Program-made: the position numbers and the translations under genes
Assembly (NCBI GenBank): GCA_014706295.1
Contig: JACSVZ010000002.1
Span: 18,956,494 to 19,020,493 of the forward strand
Length of the DNA stretch: 64,000 bases
Direction: 5' to 3'
Source of the DNA: Lycocorax pyrrhopterus obiensis
Lineage: Eukaryota; Chordata; Aves; Passeriformes; Paradisaeidae
The notes under the pieces: generated by a model
What the model saw: the letters and a program-made list of their open reading frames with translations, nothing else
Databases searched by the model: none
Told to the model about the DNA's origin: nothing
Shown: positions 49,951-64,000 of the stretch, piece by piece
Numbering within the stretch: position 1 is the stretch's first letter
Layout of the letters: each line of letters begins with the position of its first letter

Positions 49951-52900
49951 TGTATGAAATTTTTGAGAACTTGGTCCCAGTTTACCTTTATAGTTGCTTC
50001 TGAGATTCAGTGGTTGTGCCTGCTCTTTTCCAGAGGTTTCCTCACTCTAATTCCTCATCTGCTGTTTAAGGATTTTGCACCCTACTGAAGTAAAAACTAT
50101 TATCATTGTTATTTTGTGTAAAACAAAGCTGAGAGCAAGTGTTTTAAAAGTGCTTAAAAGATGAATTTAGACATCCAGTTCTCATCTCGGGAGCTGGTGC
50201 ACAACTTCAAGGTACTTATAAGAATACAGCTCTCAGAACATGTCCCTGAGGCACAGTGCAGAGAGGCACTCAAGAGGCCCTAAACAAGCTTGTTCAAATA
50301 CTAAAAGCAACACTGCTGGGTTAGCACAAAGATCTGCCCAAGGTAATTAACCCTGCAGTGGAACTAGGTAAAATAAGCGTGGTAGAGAGCTATAGTTACA
50401 CTGCAGAGCAGTGTTAGTGGAAAAGAATATGCTATTAGATCATTTTTTTAAATTACTATGTGTATGCTATAGAGTTATGTGGTAATGATGCAAAAAGAAA
50501 ATCATGTTTCTAGGAATTTTATGAAATAAAGTCACAGGTAATGTCTGGTCAAAGACCATAAGCCATCCATCTTTCATCTAGACTGACCAGGCATGGTTTT
50601 GCTCGTGAAGGGAGGTAAAGCAATTTTAGCCCTTCCCTGAGCATTGCACCATGCTGTGTATGAGATTCAAGTTGGATGACATTATTGGTACAGTTTTAAT
50701 GCATCTCTTCTGTCCCTTTCTTTTCATCTTTTTCACACGGGCTGTAACCAGAGCTGAGCATTCTCTTAACTGCTTACTTTAAGGCGTATTTGCTCTGTGT
50801 GCAAGCAGAGTGACTCATAGTTAATAACCAGTGACTTAACACCTACCCTATCTCTTAACTCTGCCGTCAGATAAGAGGTAAATAGTAGCAGGAAAAGTTT
50901 TGGGTCTGTATATGCTAGTGGCTAAATCATGTTCACATAAAACCAGTGGTGTGTGATTGAAGTAATCGACAATTGTTGGTTTTTTGGCCGCTGCTTTCAG
51001 AGATGCAAATAGAATTGTACATTCCAGGTGTTGAAATATGGGAAGCAGCAGCAGCAGCAACAAAATCACGTTTGAAATCAGTGGCACTCTGCTTGCAGTC
51101 GAATGCTGCCTTGAAGTTGATCCTCAGAGTTGCATTCCATGGCTTTTGCAGCAGCTCCTCTCTGCTAAGTGGCAGAGATCCTCCAGCAGGGACGGATGGA
51201 GCCCAGAGGATGGCTGGGGAGGAAGACAGCCTGCCATGAGCTGAGGCTCAGATGTGCTGGGCTGCTGGGGCACAGCTCTTTGTGGAGGATATGAAAGCTG
51301 CAGGGTAAAGGCAAAAGGGAAAGGCTGTAATAGGAAAAAAAAGGAATAGCAGAATGAAAGAAAAAGTCCGATTCATTACTGAAGTATTTCAGGATCCCAA
51401 AATTGCTGAATTCTTTGATACTGCTATCAACTGCTGGCATGTCACTGAAATAGTAAGTCTAGATAGAAGGGTCAGAACCAGAACTAGAGATGTGAGAGAG
51501 TTGTATAATCTGCCTTTCACAGAAATAAATTCTTTCTTTTTTTTTTCCCAGAGTTGTCGAGTACAGTGAATTTAAATTAGTAAGTCTTTAAAAATAAATT
51601 ACTGCTTCATGGAATTGATGCCATTTTAGTGACAGATGACCTGGATTGTTTTGCTGGGAAGGAACCACCCTTCCCTTGAGAAAAAGTCACAGCTGCTTAT
51701 CTCAGCTATGCAAACCCAAAAAACCTTAAATATTGAATTATTTACGTATTGTACATGGAGAGTTCAGAGAGGAAACATAATTCCTTACATTTACAACAAC
51801 AGTGAAATAATTCAGAATATTTTTAATTTTTTGCTTTGAGGATTTGTTCTGGATACTAAAAATACCCGTGGTGAGTTTGCAATGATCATTGACAGGCCGC
51901 CTCTTTTCATAGCAAAAGGTATAGTGAGGCACAGATGAAAGATAACTTTCTGCAAGTCACTAACTGCAAAATAGATACAACAAAGTAATTATAATTTCTG
52001 AGCTTTCCTTCAAAGGGCATGGTCCTTTCTCCAAACAATGGAAAATCAGTCATGTCTGGCTAATTTCTGTAGTGGCTAATTTTAAATTCTTTATTCCTGT
52101 GCTTAAATCAATGATATTGAGAAAGACTGGCTTGAAAAAGTGTCATTTGCTTTGAGATCATAGGAAGTAGACAGGGAGAGAGCTTTTGTCTCCCTGTTCT
52201 TGGTTGCCTCTGCATGTGTGCTGGGCAAGCCCTGCCTTCCATGTATGCTAGAGGGTGTTTTTTGCATCTTACAGAACAAAGAGCACTTGAGGAAGTCACT
52301 ACAAAAGTGAGATTTACAATTCCCCCCCGACCCCCATCAATTTAAATTTAGATATATGAATTTGTGTGTTTTCAGAAATGGCTTAAAACTTTTTTTTGTT
52401 ACTAAGAGTATATTTTGCACATAGGGTTGAGAAATTTTATTTTCAAGTGTAAAAATACGTAATCTTAAACACAGAACAATGTGTCTCTATAACTCTGAGT
52501 CCTGTCACTTTAGTGTAGCTTCTTGATGACATGTAATCAAACATGTATTAATCAAAGCAGAACTGAATCATGTTAGCAACTTAAAACAAAAGCAAAATAT
52601 TTTTGACTGTGCACATGCAGTGATGCCATGAGAAATACAACAGTTTGCTGAAAGCACGCAAGTTGTTATGTTGGCACGGTTTTAAACAAGCAAGGCTGAA
52701 TGAGGCACAATATGACATTTTGGAGTTCATGTTGGGAGTAAACATGCCACAACAATCAACTGTCTTGTCAAAGAGCTACAAAAATATTTTTTTTTCCCCT
52801 CCAGAGCAACTCCTAGGGAAGGAATAGTTAGTGTATTAGCTGTCTGGGAAAAAAATTAATATGCAGCTATTAAAGAGGGGAGTGGATTATACAAAAAAGA

Positions 52901-55900
52901 AACATTGAAAGCTATAGTTTGTTGAGTCTATTTTTTTGAGCACCAAAGTGAACATTTTACCATAATTTCCATTTAAGCCTGTTACATAATCAAGCATATC
53001 CCACCAGCAAGATGTATAGATGAAACCACCATTTGCATATAAAAGACATTCTTGACTATTTGGCAAATTCTTACCATATTTTCTTTGATTGTTTTGATTT
53101 ATGCTAAAACTGTAGTAAATATACATAAGTGTGTATAAAATATTTCTATATATAATAGCAAATATTTTAAAATGTAGTTTTCTTTGTAGGTGTTGAAAGA
53201 TCTCTAAAATAGGAAGTTATATCTATTTATTTTGCATTGGCATCATAGTAAATATAGTGATTTTTATTTCTTCCTCAAATTGTCATCTGAAACCAGCAAC
53301 AAGACCTACTTAGGAGAACTTCCTCATCAGATGTGTTTTTGCAGAAAGCAGAATACTGACAGGTACAGTGAAGGACTTTCTGTAAATTGCAAAGACTTTT
53401 GCAGGCAGGATTTTAGGAAAACTGCATTTCTTGGCCTGTGGCCGATGCTGAGGGTCTGAGTCCTTCCTGTAGTACTCTACCATTACATTATATTGTTCAA
53501 GGTTTCATTTTGAATCATAAAAAGTTTTTTGTTTCATGTCGAAAACAGCTCCTGAATTTAAGGATTTAAAGAGAATATGAAAATAAATCTTTAAACCTCG
53601 TTCACAGAAGTCTTTAGCAAAAGTTAAATCACGACAGTAAAGACTGCAGTATTGGGCACTGAGAAGATTGCTTTTTCTTGCAAGACATTTGGGGGACACT
53701 AGGAAATAGGTCAGCTAATTTAAAGGACTGACTTTGAGATTACTCTGGACTACAGCTATAGACAGTGTTCATGATGTGAGAATGCTGTGTTTGCTAATAT
53801 GACTGATGCTTTTTTGACTTTTTAGTTGTGCTGTTGCTTTCCCTTTGTTGAGACAAATGTGATGCCAGTCTGCTTTCCTCCTTATGCTGAGCACATACTG
53901 CATGTCTTGTCATTTCTCAGCAGCTGTTAAGTTTTTGTTTGGTTTCAACCAAATTTGTTGGAGGAGTTAAGTCAAGTTAATGGTTTGTGTGAGTTTCCCA
54001 AAAAGGCACATAAAGAGAAGAGGGAGAGAAGAGGAAAAGCTTACCTGGATAAAAGCATATAATAAAGGAAAGTCCTGAATTCACTGCCTCTCATCAGGGT
54101 ATCTGTATGCATTATTATCTTCCAAAGTTGTATCTACAGAACCCCGAATGTCAGCTGTTCTGTACTTGTTTTTGGTCACATTTCAGTGTTGCTTTTCTCT
54201 TAAACTTTTTTCATTGAAACTTTTCCTTTGGTTTCTTTTACACTAAAAAACTTCATCTCAAAACTGTCTTCTGAAATATGTGTGTTCTTTTCCTTAGTTG
54301 CTGACAAAGGCCTTGGTAAAATTCAGACTATAACAGGAGATGCTGTGACCTCATTTCTGAGATTTCAGGGGAATTTTTTTGGCTAATTTATTCTCTTTTT
54401 GGGGAGAGTGGTGGTGTGTCTTTTGTAATAGATATTACCAAGGAGCAATGCGAAGTATGTATGTGGTACTGTTTGGATTGGGGGAAGGGAGATGCATATT
54501 AACGTGATTACTTGCAGGATGAAAGATAGTGAGGTATTTTAACTGTTTTTGGCGTTAGACCAAAGTGAAAAATTAACGGGCTGTAATGTTGTTGGCTTTG
54601 TTTGATGAAGTGCTTAGTGAATGTTACTCAACTGAAGAATAAATATTCTTGATACAGTTGTTGAAAGAAAAGAAAAAACATAGCACACTGTAACTTGGTG
54701 GTGTTAAGCATTCATTTAATCAGCATGTTAATCATTAGCTTTGGTTTTGGCTTTTAAGTTTTGGAGTGAGGAAAGGCTGTTCACCAAAGAACAGTTAAGA
54801 ATGTGAGGTGGCTGAATCAGAGAGGCTTAATTACTGACCAGATCTTGTTTCAGTCACAATGTATTGCAAAGGGCTGAGATGGTGAAGCTTTGCCTGACTT
54901 CTCTAAATTTAGGTCTGGTAGTGCGTTTTCATTGCAGTGCCCACAAATTTCTGTTGCCTCTACAGCAACAGGATCCCTCTGCACACTTAAGGTCATTGTA
55001 GGCAGCTGTTATGGCCAGTAAGTGCAAGATAAATGGATATATGACTAAAGAGATAAGCTAGCAAGGATAGTTGCATTGAGGTTACCAGTGGATTGATAAA
55101 TAGTTGAATAAAGTTTTACTGAAGAAGTTTGTAGTGAATACATGGAATATAATACAAATAAATATTTTTTTTAGCCATTGCTGCAGCACTCTTCTGGGTG
55201 TATATTAGTGCTGATCCTCCTCCAGAGTAGCACTTTGCATGGAAGGGTATGATGGAATGGGGGATGTTTGTTTGCCCTTTGACATAATATTCTTGTGTGC
55301 AGGTAATGCAAATACTTTTTGCATGAGAAATATAAGTTGTGATTGAAATCTGTGATGAAATGTCTGGTGGATGCTTAGGGGAAACTAATTTTAACTGCAG
55401 AATGAGGGGAGGAAACTTGGAAGAAGTGGCACATTTCTTTTCTAAATATGAGATGGTGTCTTGTTGGATAAAATACTGAATCATACAACCTGTTGGCTTT
55501 TCTTGGTAGTTTGAAGCTTCATCTGTTGCACAATGTGTAATTCAAGTTTAGAGAGATTACTAAATTATTTTTCTATTATTATTAATGTTTTGTAAGAGAG
55601 GTAGTGGTGATGGAGCTGGTAGATATCTCTGAACTACAGTACCCTCTATTATTGTTCCAATATTGAGTTACTTTTATTAGGTTTTGTTATTATTTAGTTA
55701 AGCTAGAACAAAATTCTCAATTAAAATTGATTATTCTGGTATGGTTTGTGCTGCATTCATTTATTTAATTTGGTGAATCAAACTTCAGAAAAAGTGAAGT
55801 TAATTTGTATTATAAAGGGACTTGTTTACTGCAGATATGATAGAATAATACTGATAATGCATAACTTAAAACAGCAGCAAAATAGGATAAAGATGTACAG

Positions 55901-58900
55901 ATTTTTCTTTTGATAAGTATCTCAGGTTTCTGTGAGTTGTGAAAGTTAATTTTTAGTGCTTTACAAGAAGGGTACAGAGTTAGCATTGACAATTAAATTT
56001 AAGAAAGGACCATAACTGATTTAATATCTTCTGGAAATGAATTTCAAATGTCCTGCTCCCTGCACAAAGCTTTCGAAGTATCTGTGGAGAGTGTTGGTAA
56101 AAGTGCTTTGTATGTACAGCATGGAGTTTTTTAAGGTGGAAGCTGCCTGTTAGACCAATGTCAAAGTGTTTTTACATGGAAACTATTTAAAATGCTGCCT
56201 GGGAGCTTGGTGTGGGTTTTAAAAGAACAGGACCGATGAAATCCACTTGGGTGGTACATTTCATAATCATTAAATATTTTTTGTGGAGTAAGGGGCGCAA
56301 CAGGCCCCTGTCGTGCTGCAGATTTTAGACACTCAGTGAAACCACAATTCTTCCTGCAAGGGTGGAAGACTCCTAGAAATGTGACATGGAGTCACACCAT
56401 CAGTAAGAGAAACCCCAGGAGGGCTCAGATCTTTTGGAACAGCAGTAATCTTGGAAATGATTTTGTTGAACATAAATTCTCAGAGTGCAGGTGTTCTGCA
56501 TATAGGAAACTTCAGTCCTAAAATCCTGAAAGCATAAATTGTTTTTTGATGCTGCCCTAGCCCCTGGTATCAGAATTTGCCTTTGATACAATACGCTACA
56601 GTGAGCTTTAAGAGCTGGATTCCTAAGGCCAGGATCCTGTCAGCTGCCCAGGCACTGTTGTTTCCTATATGAAAACTAGGTAATAACACTTGAATTGAAT
56701 AAAAGCCTACTTAACCTTTTCTTTATTTAAAAAACTAAAGAAGTTATGCATAGTACTTGGCTCTGATGGCAAAATGTGGTGTTGTTTTTTGGGAACCAGG
56801 CAGACCAATGAAATTCATTAAAATAACTGAGAGTGGACAGATAGGTCAAACCAGAATATTGATTTTTTAAGAAAAATTTTTGTAATTTTGCATATATCTA
56901 GATACCGTGTTAAATTCTCAGAGTAGTTTGAGTCTATGGGAGGTTTAAAATTGTAATGGCAAGCTTTGTGTTTCTAAACTAATGATAATAAAAGAAGCCC
57001 AGTGGGAAAAATGACATTTTCATGACATGTCATTGTAAAATTGACACAGAACAAAACAGTTTCTATTACGGAAAGTACTGTTGTGCTTTGATGGAACTTA
57101 GGAAGAAACTCGGGGAGCAAGTAAGCTGGTCACTTGTTCCAAAGGTATAACACTCTGGAACTGTGTCATTTCTACCTTCTGCTCTTCTATGGGACTGTTA
57201 TAGCAGTTCTGAAAGGAAGCTACTAAATATGTTTTAGTTCTTCCATAGTTGTATTTAGTAGATGAACTTCTCCACAAACACTAATGTAATACTTGTCCAG
57301 CACTTTGAATAACAGAGCAGTAAAATAAAGTCGCACATTATCATGAAGTGCTTGGAAGAGTTAAGCTGATGCCAGGATTTGATGCCACATTTATTATAAA
57401 TTGCATTATAGAGCATTACATTGCACTGCAGTTTATCCTTGCTGTTTGAGGCAGTCAATATTTGTATTGATGATTCTTGTGGCCAACTTTTGCTCTTGGA
57501 TTTTTTGAGTTTAGAGGTAGTAATGATTTGGAGCATCACAAGTTAATGTTCTGTAGCCTAAAGTCTTGTGGGAAATGAGCATTTTTGAGCATGGCAACAG
57601 TATTTAATCTCAGAGTATTGTCTTCAGAAGCACAGAAACCCCTGTGCAGCAGAATTTCAGCTCAATTTGGTACAAAGAGTAGTCCCCTCCTGCATTTTCC
57701 CCCTTACTCTCCAGCTGGCCACAAAAGTCTCACAACACGAACCACCTGTATTGCAGAGACTCTGGCAGTGAGAGCAGCCTGCTCTCACCCATGTGATTGT
57801 CATATCGCATAGCTTGGCCTTCTCCCCCGTCCCTTCAGACCTTTCCTGGAGCTGGAGCTTAAGGTGCCATTCATTCTGGCCTCTCACTCATCCTGCCGTC
57901 TCTTAGACACTGTATCCTGCTATTCCGGCCACAACAGAGAAGGGCTCAGTTAGGAGCTCTGTGCTCAGGTGCAGGAGGACAGCCTAAGAATTTTCATTCC
58001 ATCCTTTAATCCTCACAATTTAAGCAATGCCCTGTCATCCCACCCGTGCTATAGGTGCACAAGGGGTAGGTAGTCAGGGGTAGTGCTGGTGAGGGATGCC
58101 ATGGAGTCTCAGTGACTGGAGGATTTGAAGAAGAGTTGTTTGTCAGAAACAGGCTGGGTGGTCTGTTTCTGGTACTGCAGTTCTGAAGCAAGAGATGAAC
58201 CAGGTGGCATCTTGAGCTTTCTTCAAAGCCCCTGTTTCAGGGTGTTGTATTTTTGTATTGAAGCAAAGTCAGTGACTATACTGCTTATCAAAGTCAGATT
58301 TGCATTATAATCCTTTTGAAAAGAAACTGTGCTTTGCTAAGAATTAAAAAGACTGTCTAGACAGTATTTTTAATGCTCTCTCTCCCTTGCAGCTTTTAAA
58401 TTTTCAAACATGTATTTTGTATTTTACTGCACTGCAACAACCTGACCCGAAAGGAGAAATTTAACCATTTGTCTTTTGTCCTTCCTTCATTCTGTCCTTC
58501 CATCCTTACTTCCGTCCTTCCTTCTGTCCTTCCCTTGCAAATGTATGGTAAAAGGAAGTAAGAAAATGAAGACAGTGGTTGGTGTGGAGGAAGAGTCTGA
58601 ATTTGAGGGATGTTGGATTTGTGGTTGAGAAACTGAGCTTGTTTCTAGGAGAAATTATGCTAACTGAGCATTCTGCTCCATGCTCCTTTCAAAAGTGTAC
58701 TTTTGCTAACTCCTTGGAACGCCACACATGCACCCAGGAGCAAACATCCTGATTGGCTTCTCCCTCACACACTTAAAACAGGCTTTTTATTAGCCTGGGT
58801 CCAAATAATGAGTTGCAGGTACAGATTTTATGCCAGCTCTTCTTTTTCTGCTGTCAGCTTCTTCCCCTTCCAAAACATTGAGCTAGTCTGATATTAAGAG

Positions 58901-61900
58901 CATGAAAAATAGGTCATATGCTGTTATTTATTGAGCAGAAGATCTTATATTTTCTTCTTTTTAAAATTTGTCTTCTTACTGTGCTGTTAATGGTATTTTC
59001 CCCCCTTGTCTTTCAAAAGACATCTTTGGTTTAGGGCCCTCTGACCACTCCCTGACAGGTTGGATCATGACAGCAAAGTCACACCTGAAAGTTTTGGGCA
59101 GAATGGAAATTTGCTTGTATAAATTGTGTAGAGAGAGGGAGGAAAAAGGGCCAAAGATGGAGACATTGAATTTGCCACAAGGAAGTGGCTGCTCCCTGGG
59201 GAGAAAATCCTGGATGGAACTTCAGTAGTGTGTTTAGAGCGTAAGGAAAAAAACCCAGCAGCCTAGGAGATGGTTCCAAAAGCAAAATCAGATGTCACAA
59301 ACTCTAGGTGACCAGAAATTGCCAGCATCAAGGATGATTTGACTGCTTGTCATTGATTATGGTTCAAAATCTTTGGGAAAATGTCCTACCGTTCTAGATT
59401 GCACTCTTATAAGATCTTCTCATAAACAGATTAGAAAAATATTCCCAAAAGCTCTTCCACAGCTAGAACATGATGGACAACCTCACAGAACGTGTGAAAA
59501 ATAGAAAGATCTAGAGAAATTCTGTGGATATAGTCATGAATTTTCAGCTGGAGAAACCAATTAAAAAAATTCTAGACTTCAGCCATAAAAATGAAATTGA
59601 AACTATAGTGACCATCAAACAATCTGATGCTAAACCAGAAATTTTGCCAGTGTGAAAAATTTATAATAGTGTGTGTGGTGTTTGTGCAGGTACTACGAAC
59701 CTACAAATAGATGAATTTCAGTTAGTTTTAAATTTCAAGCATGTTACAGTAGGACTTTTCAATACCTCAGGAGCTGAGACTTCATGGCTATTCTGCATAC
59801 TGGAATAAGAGTAAAATACTATTGAGAAAAATTGGTTCACTTCTCTGTGATCTGACTCTAGGAATGTAAGAGAAATTGTTCTGTCCCTGTTACTCATTTT
59901 ATCAGACTTGCAGTCAATAGAAAAATGGTTTCTCAGAGAAAAGTACATGGAAATTAATCGAAGTGGTTCAAAAAACTGTAAGATGCTGCATGAAATGCAT
60001 GATAAGGCCTCACTACTTTTCTGTATAGGAAGCAGTCATTGTCCTGAAAAGCTTCCTTGCAGTTCTTATTTTTTTAAGAATACCTTTATAGTCACTTATA
60101 TTTGGAATAAAAAATAAATACTTGGAAAATTTTGCCAGAAATGTGACAAAAGGTAAAACATGCATTAGTGCTTTGATTTATAAAAAACATCTGGATAAAT
60201 AGAGACTTCTAAAATTTTTATTTTCTTAAACCAGAGTTCTTTCATACAAGAGAGGAAACAAATATGTTACATGTGCAGTAGGCCTTTGATGCTTTCTTGT
60301 GATGAAGACTGTAATTTTCCCAAGTATAGAAAGTGGTATAGATTTTTCCAAATCAGGCAACATATGCTATATTGCGTTCTTCAGGTTCAATTTGAAGCCA
60401 AAATAATATTGTGCAGCAGCATTCTTTGCTAAAAAGCAAGCATAGGTGATAAGATCCAGTGATTTTTGCTTAGGAAGGAGTGTCAGGAATCATTAGTATC
60501 TAATTCAGGTTCAGTAACTGTTGGGCTTCCCAGGGCTGCTCGTACCGATTGCTGTCGACCGGAACTCCTTCCCCTGTTTTTGCTGAAGGTCAGGAATAGT
60601 TTGCCGCAGCAAGGACCTTGTTTGTTTTTTCTGCCTGATGTAGAAATCTGAGCTGACAAACTCAGTTGTATACCACCTTGCAAGTATCTGTATTATTAAT
60701 ACATGAACTGTGAGGTATTTGTTGCACTAAACCCCATGAATCAAAATCCAGTGCCTTTCTATAGTTACCTAATAGTTGTTTCTAGGGAGGTGTGCTCCAT
60801 TTAGTGCCATTTTGGACCTTCTTGATTTAAGGTATCTTTGTTGTGAAAAGTTGGTAGAACACATTAGCATTTTATATAACCAAGATTAGTCAATTTTAAA
60901 ATATCATGGCTCCTAATAACAGCAATATTTCCACTTACTCTGTGTGTAATAGCTCTGCAGCTAGACTATCAACAGCTATAAAAAGAAAATTCTCACTTCT
61001 TAATGTATTTTTTTTTGTATTTCCATTTAACAGCAATGCTTCAAAGTTCACTATCACACTTGAACAAAAATTACTGAGTGAACTGGAGACATAAATATTT
61101 TTTAGTATTTAGTATATTTTTCACAAGTGAAATATAAATATCATTAGTGCCTAGGAATAGAGGACTCTTGAGGAGGGTGAGCCTGGAGGAAACTCCTCTA
61201 TCTGCTGCACTTCAGTAACTTATATGCATGTGGAAATGCATAAATGTGTGTTTGGTCTATTCTTTCTCAACTATACTTTTCATTGTCTCCAGCCAGGTAG
61301 TGAAATTCAGGATGAGAGTATTTTCAGGTTTCTTTCCGCAGTATAGTTATTTACTCTGCTCTCAATGGTTATGAAGATTATCTCATTAGCTACATGTCAG
61401 TGCTCTCAGTTCAAAGAGGCAAAAGGTATGTGCAGAGAGATTGGATAGGATAAATGATGGCCTGATGACAGTGGAAGAGGAAACTGATAAATACCTTGCA
61501 GTGTTTTGGCATTAAATAGGATTCTCAGTAAATAGTGCTGTTTGCTGGGAAGTTCTCAAAAACCGGAGTGGTATCCATTGACTGGTGTGAGCCACCCCCT
61601 TCAAAAGCTTCCACGGAGGGAGTGGTGACAGGTTCTGGCTTTTCTTAGGCTTGCCTTGTATAGGCTGTTTGCAAAGGTCACTGCTGAATCTACTTTTTAT
61701 ACAGAGTATCTTAGCTCTTACAGAAGGCGATGGGTCACCATTTAGAGGTGCCTGTCTTTTTCCTTGATGTGTAGAGGCAACCTTGTTGGTTACTGAAATG
61801 AGATTGCTAATTTAAATTCCATGCTGATTGTGACAAACTGATTGCAGTCTGTTATTTCCTCTTTTGAAGGAAAGCCTGATTTGTGTCACCTTACAACTCA

Positions 61901-64000
61901 CAATCCACTGCTGTTTTAGTTCACTGATACAACTTATTGTACCATTAGTGATGTACTGGTCAGGAGATGCACTTGGGCCTTGAAAACTCTTGGAAGAAGG
62001 GTTATATAGCCCAAGTAGATCTGTCACCAGAAATTGTTCAGCTGAAACTTAAACCAGTGTCAGATTTTTGGTTAGAGATCACAAAGAAAGAAACAAAACA
62101 TGAAACACCATAAAGAATTCTCACATACCCATGTACTTTGAAGATGAGGCATATCTTTGAGTGAAAAAATTTCTGTGTTAACTTTAATTTTCTCAACACC
62201 TGTATGTTGTTATGCCTTTGCCAAATTTGATAGTGAAATCGGTAAGAAGTTTGTGAAATCCATGCAGTGTTTTTGGGTGGAGCATACATTCTTGAGGCTG
62301 TATTACAGATGGAGACTGTCTCCAAAACCAAAATATGCACTGGCAGCATTTTAGTAACACAGACAGAGCTGTACATTTGTACTGAGGTGTTTGTGTAATG
62401 TGTTCAGGTTTGTTCATTTTAGTTTATGCCCCATCTGTAATTTTGCCATGGTTCACATAGCAGTAGGCAGCATGCCAACTTCAAGGCCGGCCAGGACACT
62501 GTCTTTTTGGCTGGAGGCTGCAGATAGTCCCTTGAGTGGATCGATTTATCACAGATCCCATCAGCAAAGCCCATTAAGCTTTCACTGAAGAAAGCATAAG
62601 CAGTGCATATGCTTTAAGGTGGTCCTTATTCAAACACAGCTATTGGTGATTGGTTTAGATATCAGCATTGGGGATCTGTCAGCAAAATTTTACATAGTTG
62701 TTGGCTGTTGGCTATAGCAATGTGAGTTGTTTCTTTTCATTGACCTCAAAAAGTGTTAGTGATTTTTTCCATATAGAGATGTCTGGGCAGTAGACTATAC
62801 CTATTATGGGCAGCAGACCCATCATGTGATGCCTTCTCTGGAGAGCAGAGAGCCCAAGCTTCAGCTCAACAACAAAGTGACAGCTACTATTTACTGTGGG
62901 GGCAGAACATCACTGTATTTGCAGTTGGCTTCACACCTCTTAGAGAGGATAATAGTTTATCATCAAAGTAACAGTCTAAAAGTAAAAAAACAACCACTGC
63001 TCCCCCCAACAAACAAAATCCCCACTGCATATTAATTTCCTGTCTTTCTTTGTAGCTGCTGTCCACTGAATTACTAGTCAATACCCATAGTCCATATTTT
63101 GACTCCCATTATGTTATTGTCTGAAGATCAGCTTTTGACAATTTTTCTTATTACAGTTTTCTCGTTCTTTTTGTGCTCAGCCAACAGTCGTGCTGACAAT
63201 GACACGCTTTCTTCTAGCTACTGCTTCAGCGCTGCTGTTTGTTAAAGATGATTGTGCCCTCCTCCATGTTTCCTTCCCCACAAATCTTTCTGAGGCAGTT
63301 GTGAGGGAGTAATTTACCCTGCTATGCAGTTCCTCTGTTTGTGATTTATAACCTAATCGATATCTTGAGAGATTTAAAAAATTTTGCAGGCTCTGGATGG
63401 TAGGCCTGCAGAATGCTGAGTCATTTCCCCCAAACCACAATAAAAAATCACTTTTTAATTTCATCTGCCTTTACCCCCTCACTAATTTTCTCTTTTCTAT
63501 CCTTTTTCCTCTGTCACTTCATATTTATGAAACTCTGTATGTGTCTGTATTTTAATTTCTTGGCCTGGCTGCCCTCGCCTGCTTTATTTTTTTCCCCACT
63601 TTTTTGTTTTTTGTTAGATTTCTATGGTGACACTGTGTGCTACTGGTAAAGTTGCCTTTCCCTGCTGCTGGCTTTTGCAGGTTTACTGTTGTCTACCTGC
63701 AGACATCAGGCTCTTTACGCAGAGCTCTCAGCTGTGGTTAAAAAAAAGACAATTAAAAATGGTAGTGAAGCCTTTACAGAGCAGGGAACAGTGACCTCAG
63801 GGTGTATGTCACTAAAAAAGTGCAGATAGAGCAGGTTTGTAATTCCACACATGATTTTTTTAAGAATCTTTTCGTAAAAAGCCTCTTGTTTCTATGTTAT
63901 CTTCTAAATGGAAGGTTCTTTACATCTGATTTAATGCACTTGAATTATAAAGGACACTCTACATTCCTGAGGCTCAGCTAAGAAGGGGAGTCCGTGGGTA
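49951..64000. other. Intronic DNA, no gene seen
   Basis: AT-rich intron sequence to the window edge. It includes a (GCA)4-5 tract near 51042, a polypyrimidine tract at 58478-58535, and GC-richer unassigned patches at 51140-51260 and 57680-58120. No exon, RNA gene or interspersed repeat is recognised. Confidence 0.6.
58478..58535 (+). repeat. Imperfect (CCTT)n polypyrimidine microsatellite
   Basis: A degenerate CCTT/TCCTTC tract with occasional A and G interruptions. It is an old simple repeat and not associated with any gene feature. Confidence 0.8.

Larger units (their letters stand above)
9286..64000 (+). other. NEBL: NEBL intron 2 (5' part, continues beyond window)
   Basis: The intron opens with the strong donor gtaagtatt and extends at least 54.7 kb to the window edge. 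Reading through, I found no sequence able to encode the next conserved stretch of the protein (HYPKQSF and onward) and no nebulin-repeat exon. Very long early introns are expected: in human the LIM isoform starts several hundred kb upstream of the exons shared with full-length nebulette. The intron holds CR1-type LINE relics and a few GC-richer patches, listed separately. Confidence 0.85.

Noticed and set aside
55116..55484. 122-codon minus-strand frame
   Set aside because: Low-complexity, Ile/Ser/Tyr-rich composition typical of AT-rich non-coding DNA; no family resemblance.
1..64000. tRNA, rRNA, snRNA, CRISPR array or bacterial-type operon
   Set aside because: I looked for tRNA B-box-like and U6-like motifs and for regular spaced repeats and saw none. 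The sequence is clearly vertebrate nuclear DNA.

Overview
The window looks like vertebrate nuclear DNA, most likely from a bird. The interspersed repeats I can recognise are all CR1-type LINEs, three of them with the CR1 3' end, including an ATTCTRTG-type octamer tail. There are no Alu, L1 or tRNA-SINE copies, repeat density is low, and long AT-rich non-coding stretches surround one sharp CpG island. A crocodilian or turtle cannot be strictly excluded. I cannot name the species.

The only protein-coding gene I can support is the 5' end of NEBL on the + strand, in its LIM-nebulette (LASP2) transcript form. Coding exon 1 (8099-8167) and exon 2 (9191-9285) together encode residues 1-54 and two bases of codon 55. 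That is a LIM zinc-binding domain lacking only its last ligand, which lies on exon 3. Residues at the positions that differ between the paralogues fit NEBL/LASP2, not LASP1. Intron 1 is 1,023 bp. Intron 2 begins at 9286 with a strong donor and runs past the right edge (at least 54.7 kb). I saw no exon 3 in it.

Layout: 1-7090 is AT-rich sequence upstream of the gene with one CR1 fragment. 7230-8750 is a CpG island holding the presumed TATA-less promoter, the 5' UTR and coding exon 1. 8168-9190 is intron 1, G-rich at its start and carrying a pure T29 run. 9286-64000 is intron 2, with two younger sense CR1 copies (24.7-25.95 kb and 28.6-29.1 kb) and three old, decayed CR1/L3-like fragments in antisense (14.4-15.1, 32.5-32.9 and 49.6-49.95 kb). 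It also has a small GC-rich island at 35.83-35.98 kb and a 1.2 kb pyrimidine-rich segment at 36.6-37.9 kb.

The most unusual feature is the NEBL leader. Three short upstream ORFs lie in the 215 bases before the start codon. The first ends in an ATGA overlap with the second, and the third ends in an ATGA overlap with the NEBL start codon. The NEBL frame itself also stays open for about 1 kb upstream, with an in-frame ATG at 7202. I found no evidence of a wholly new genetic system; most of the window is ordinary intron and intergenic DNA.
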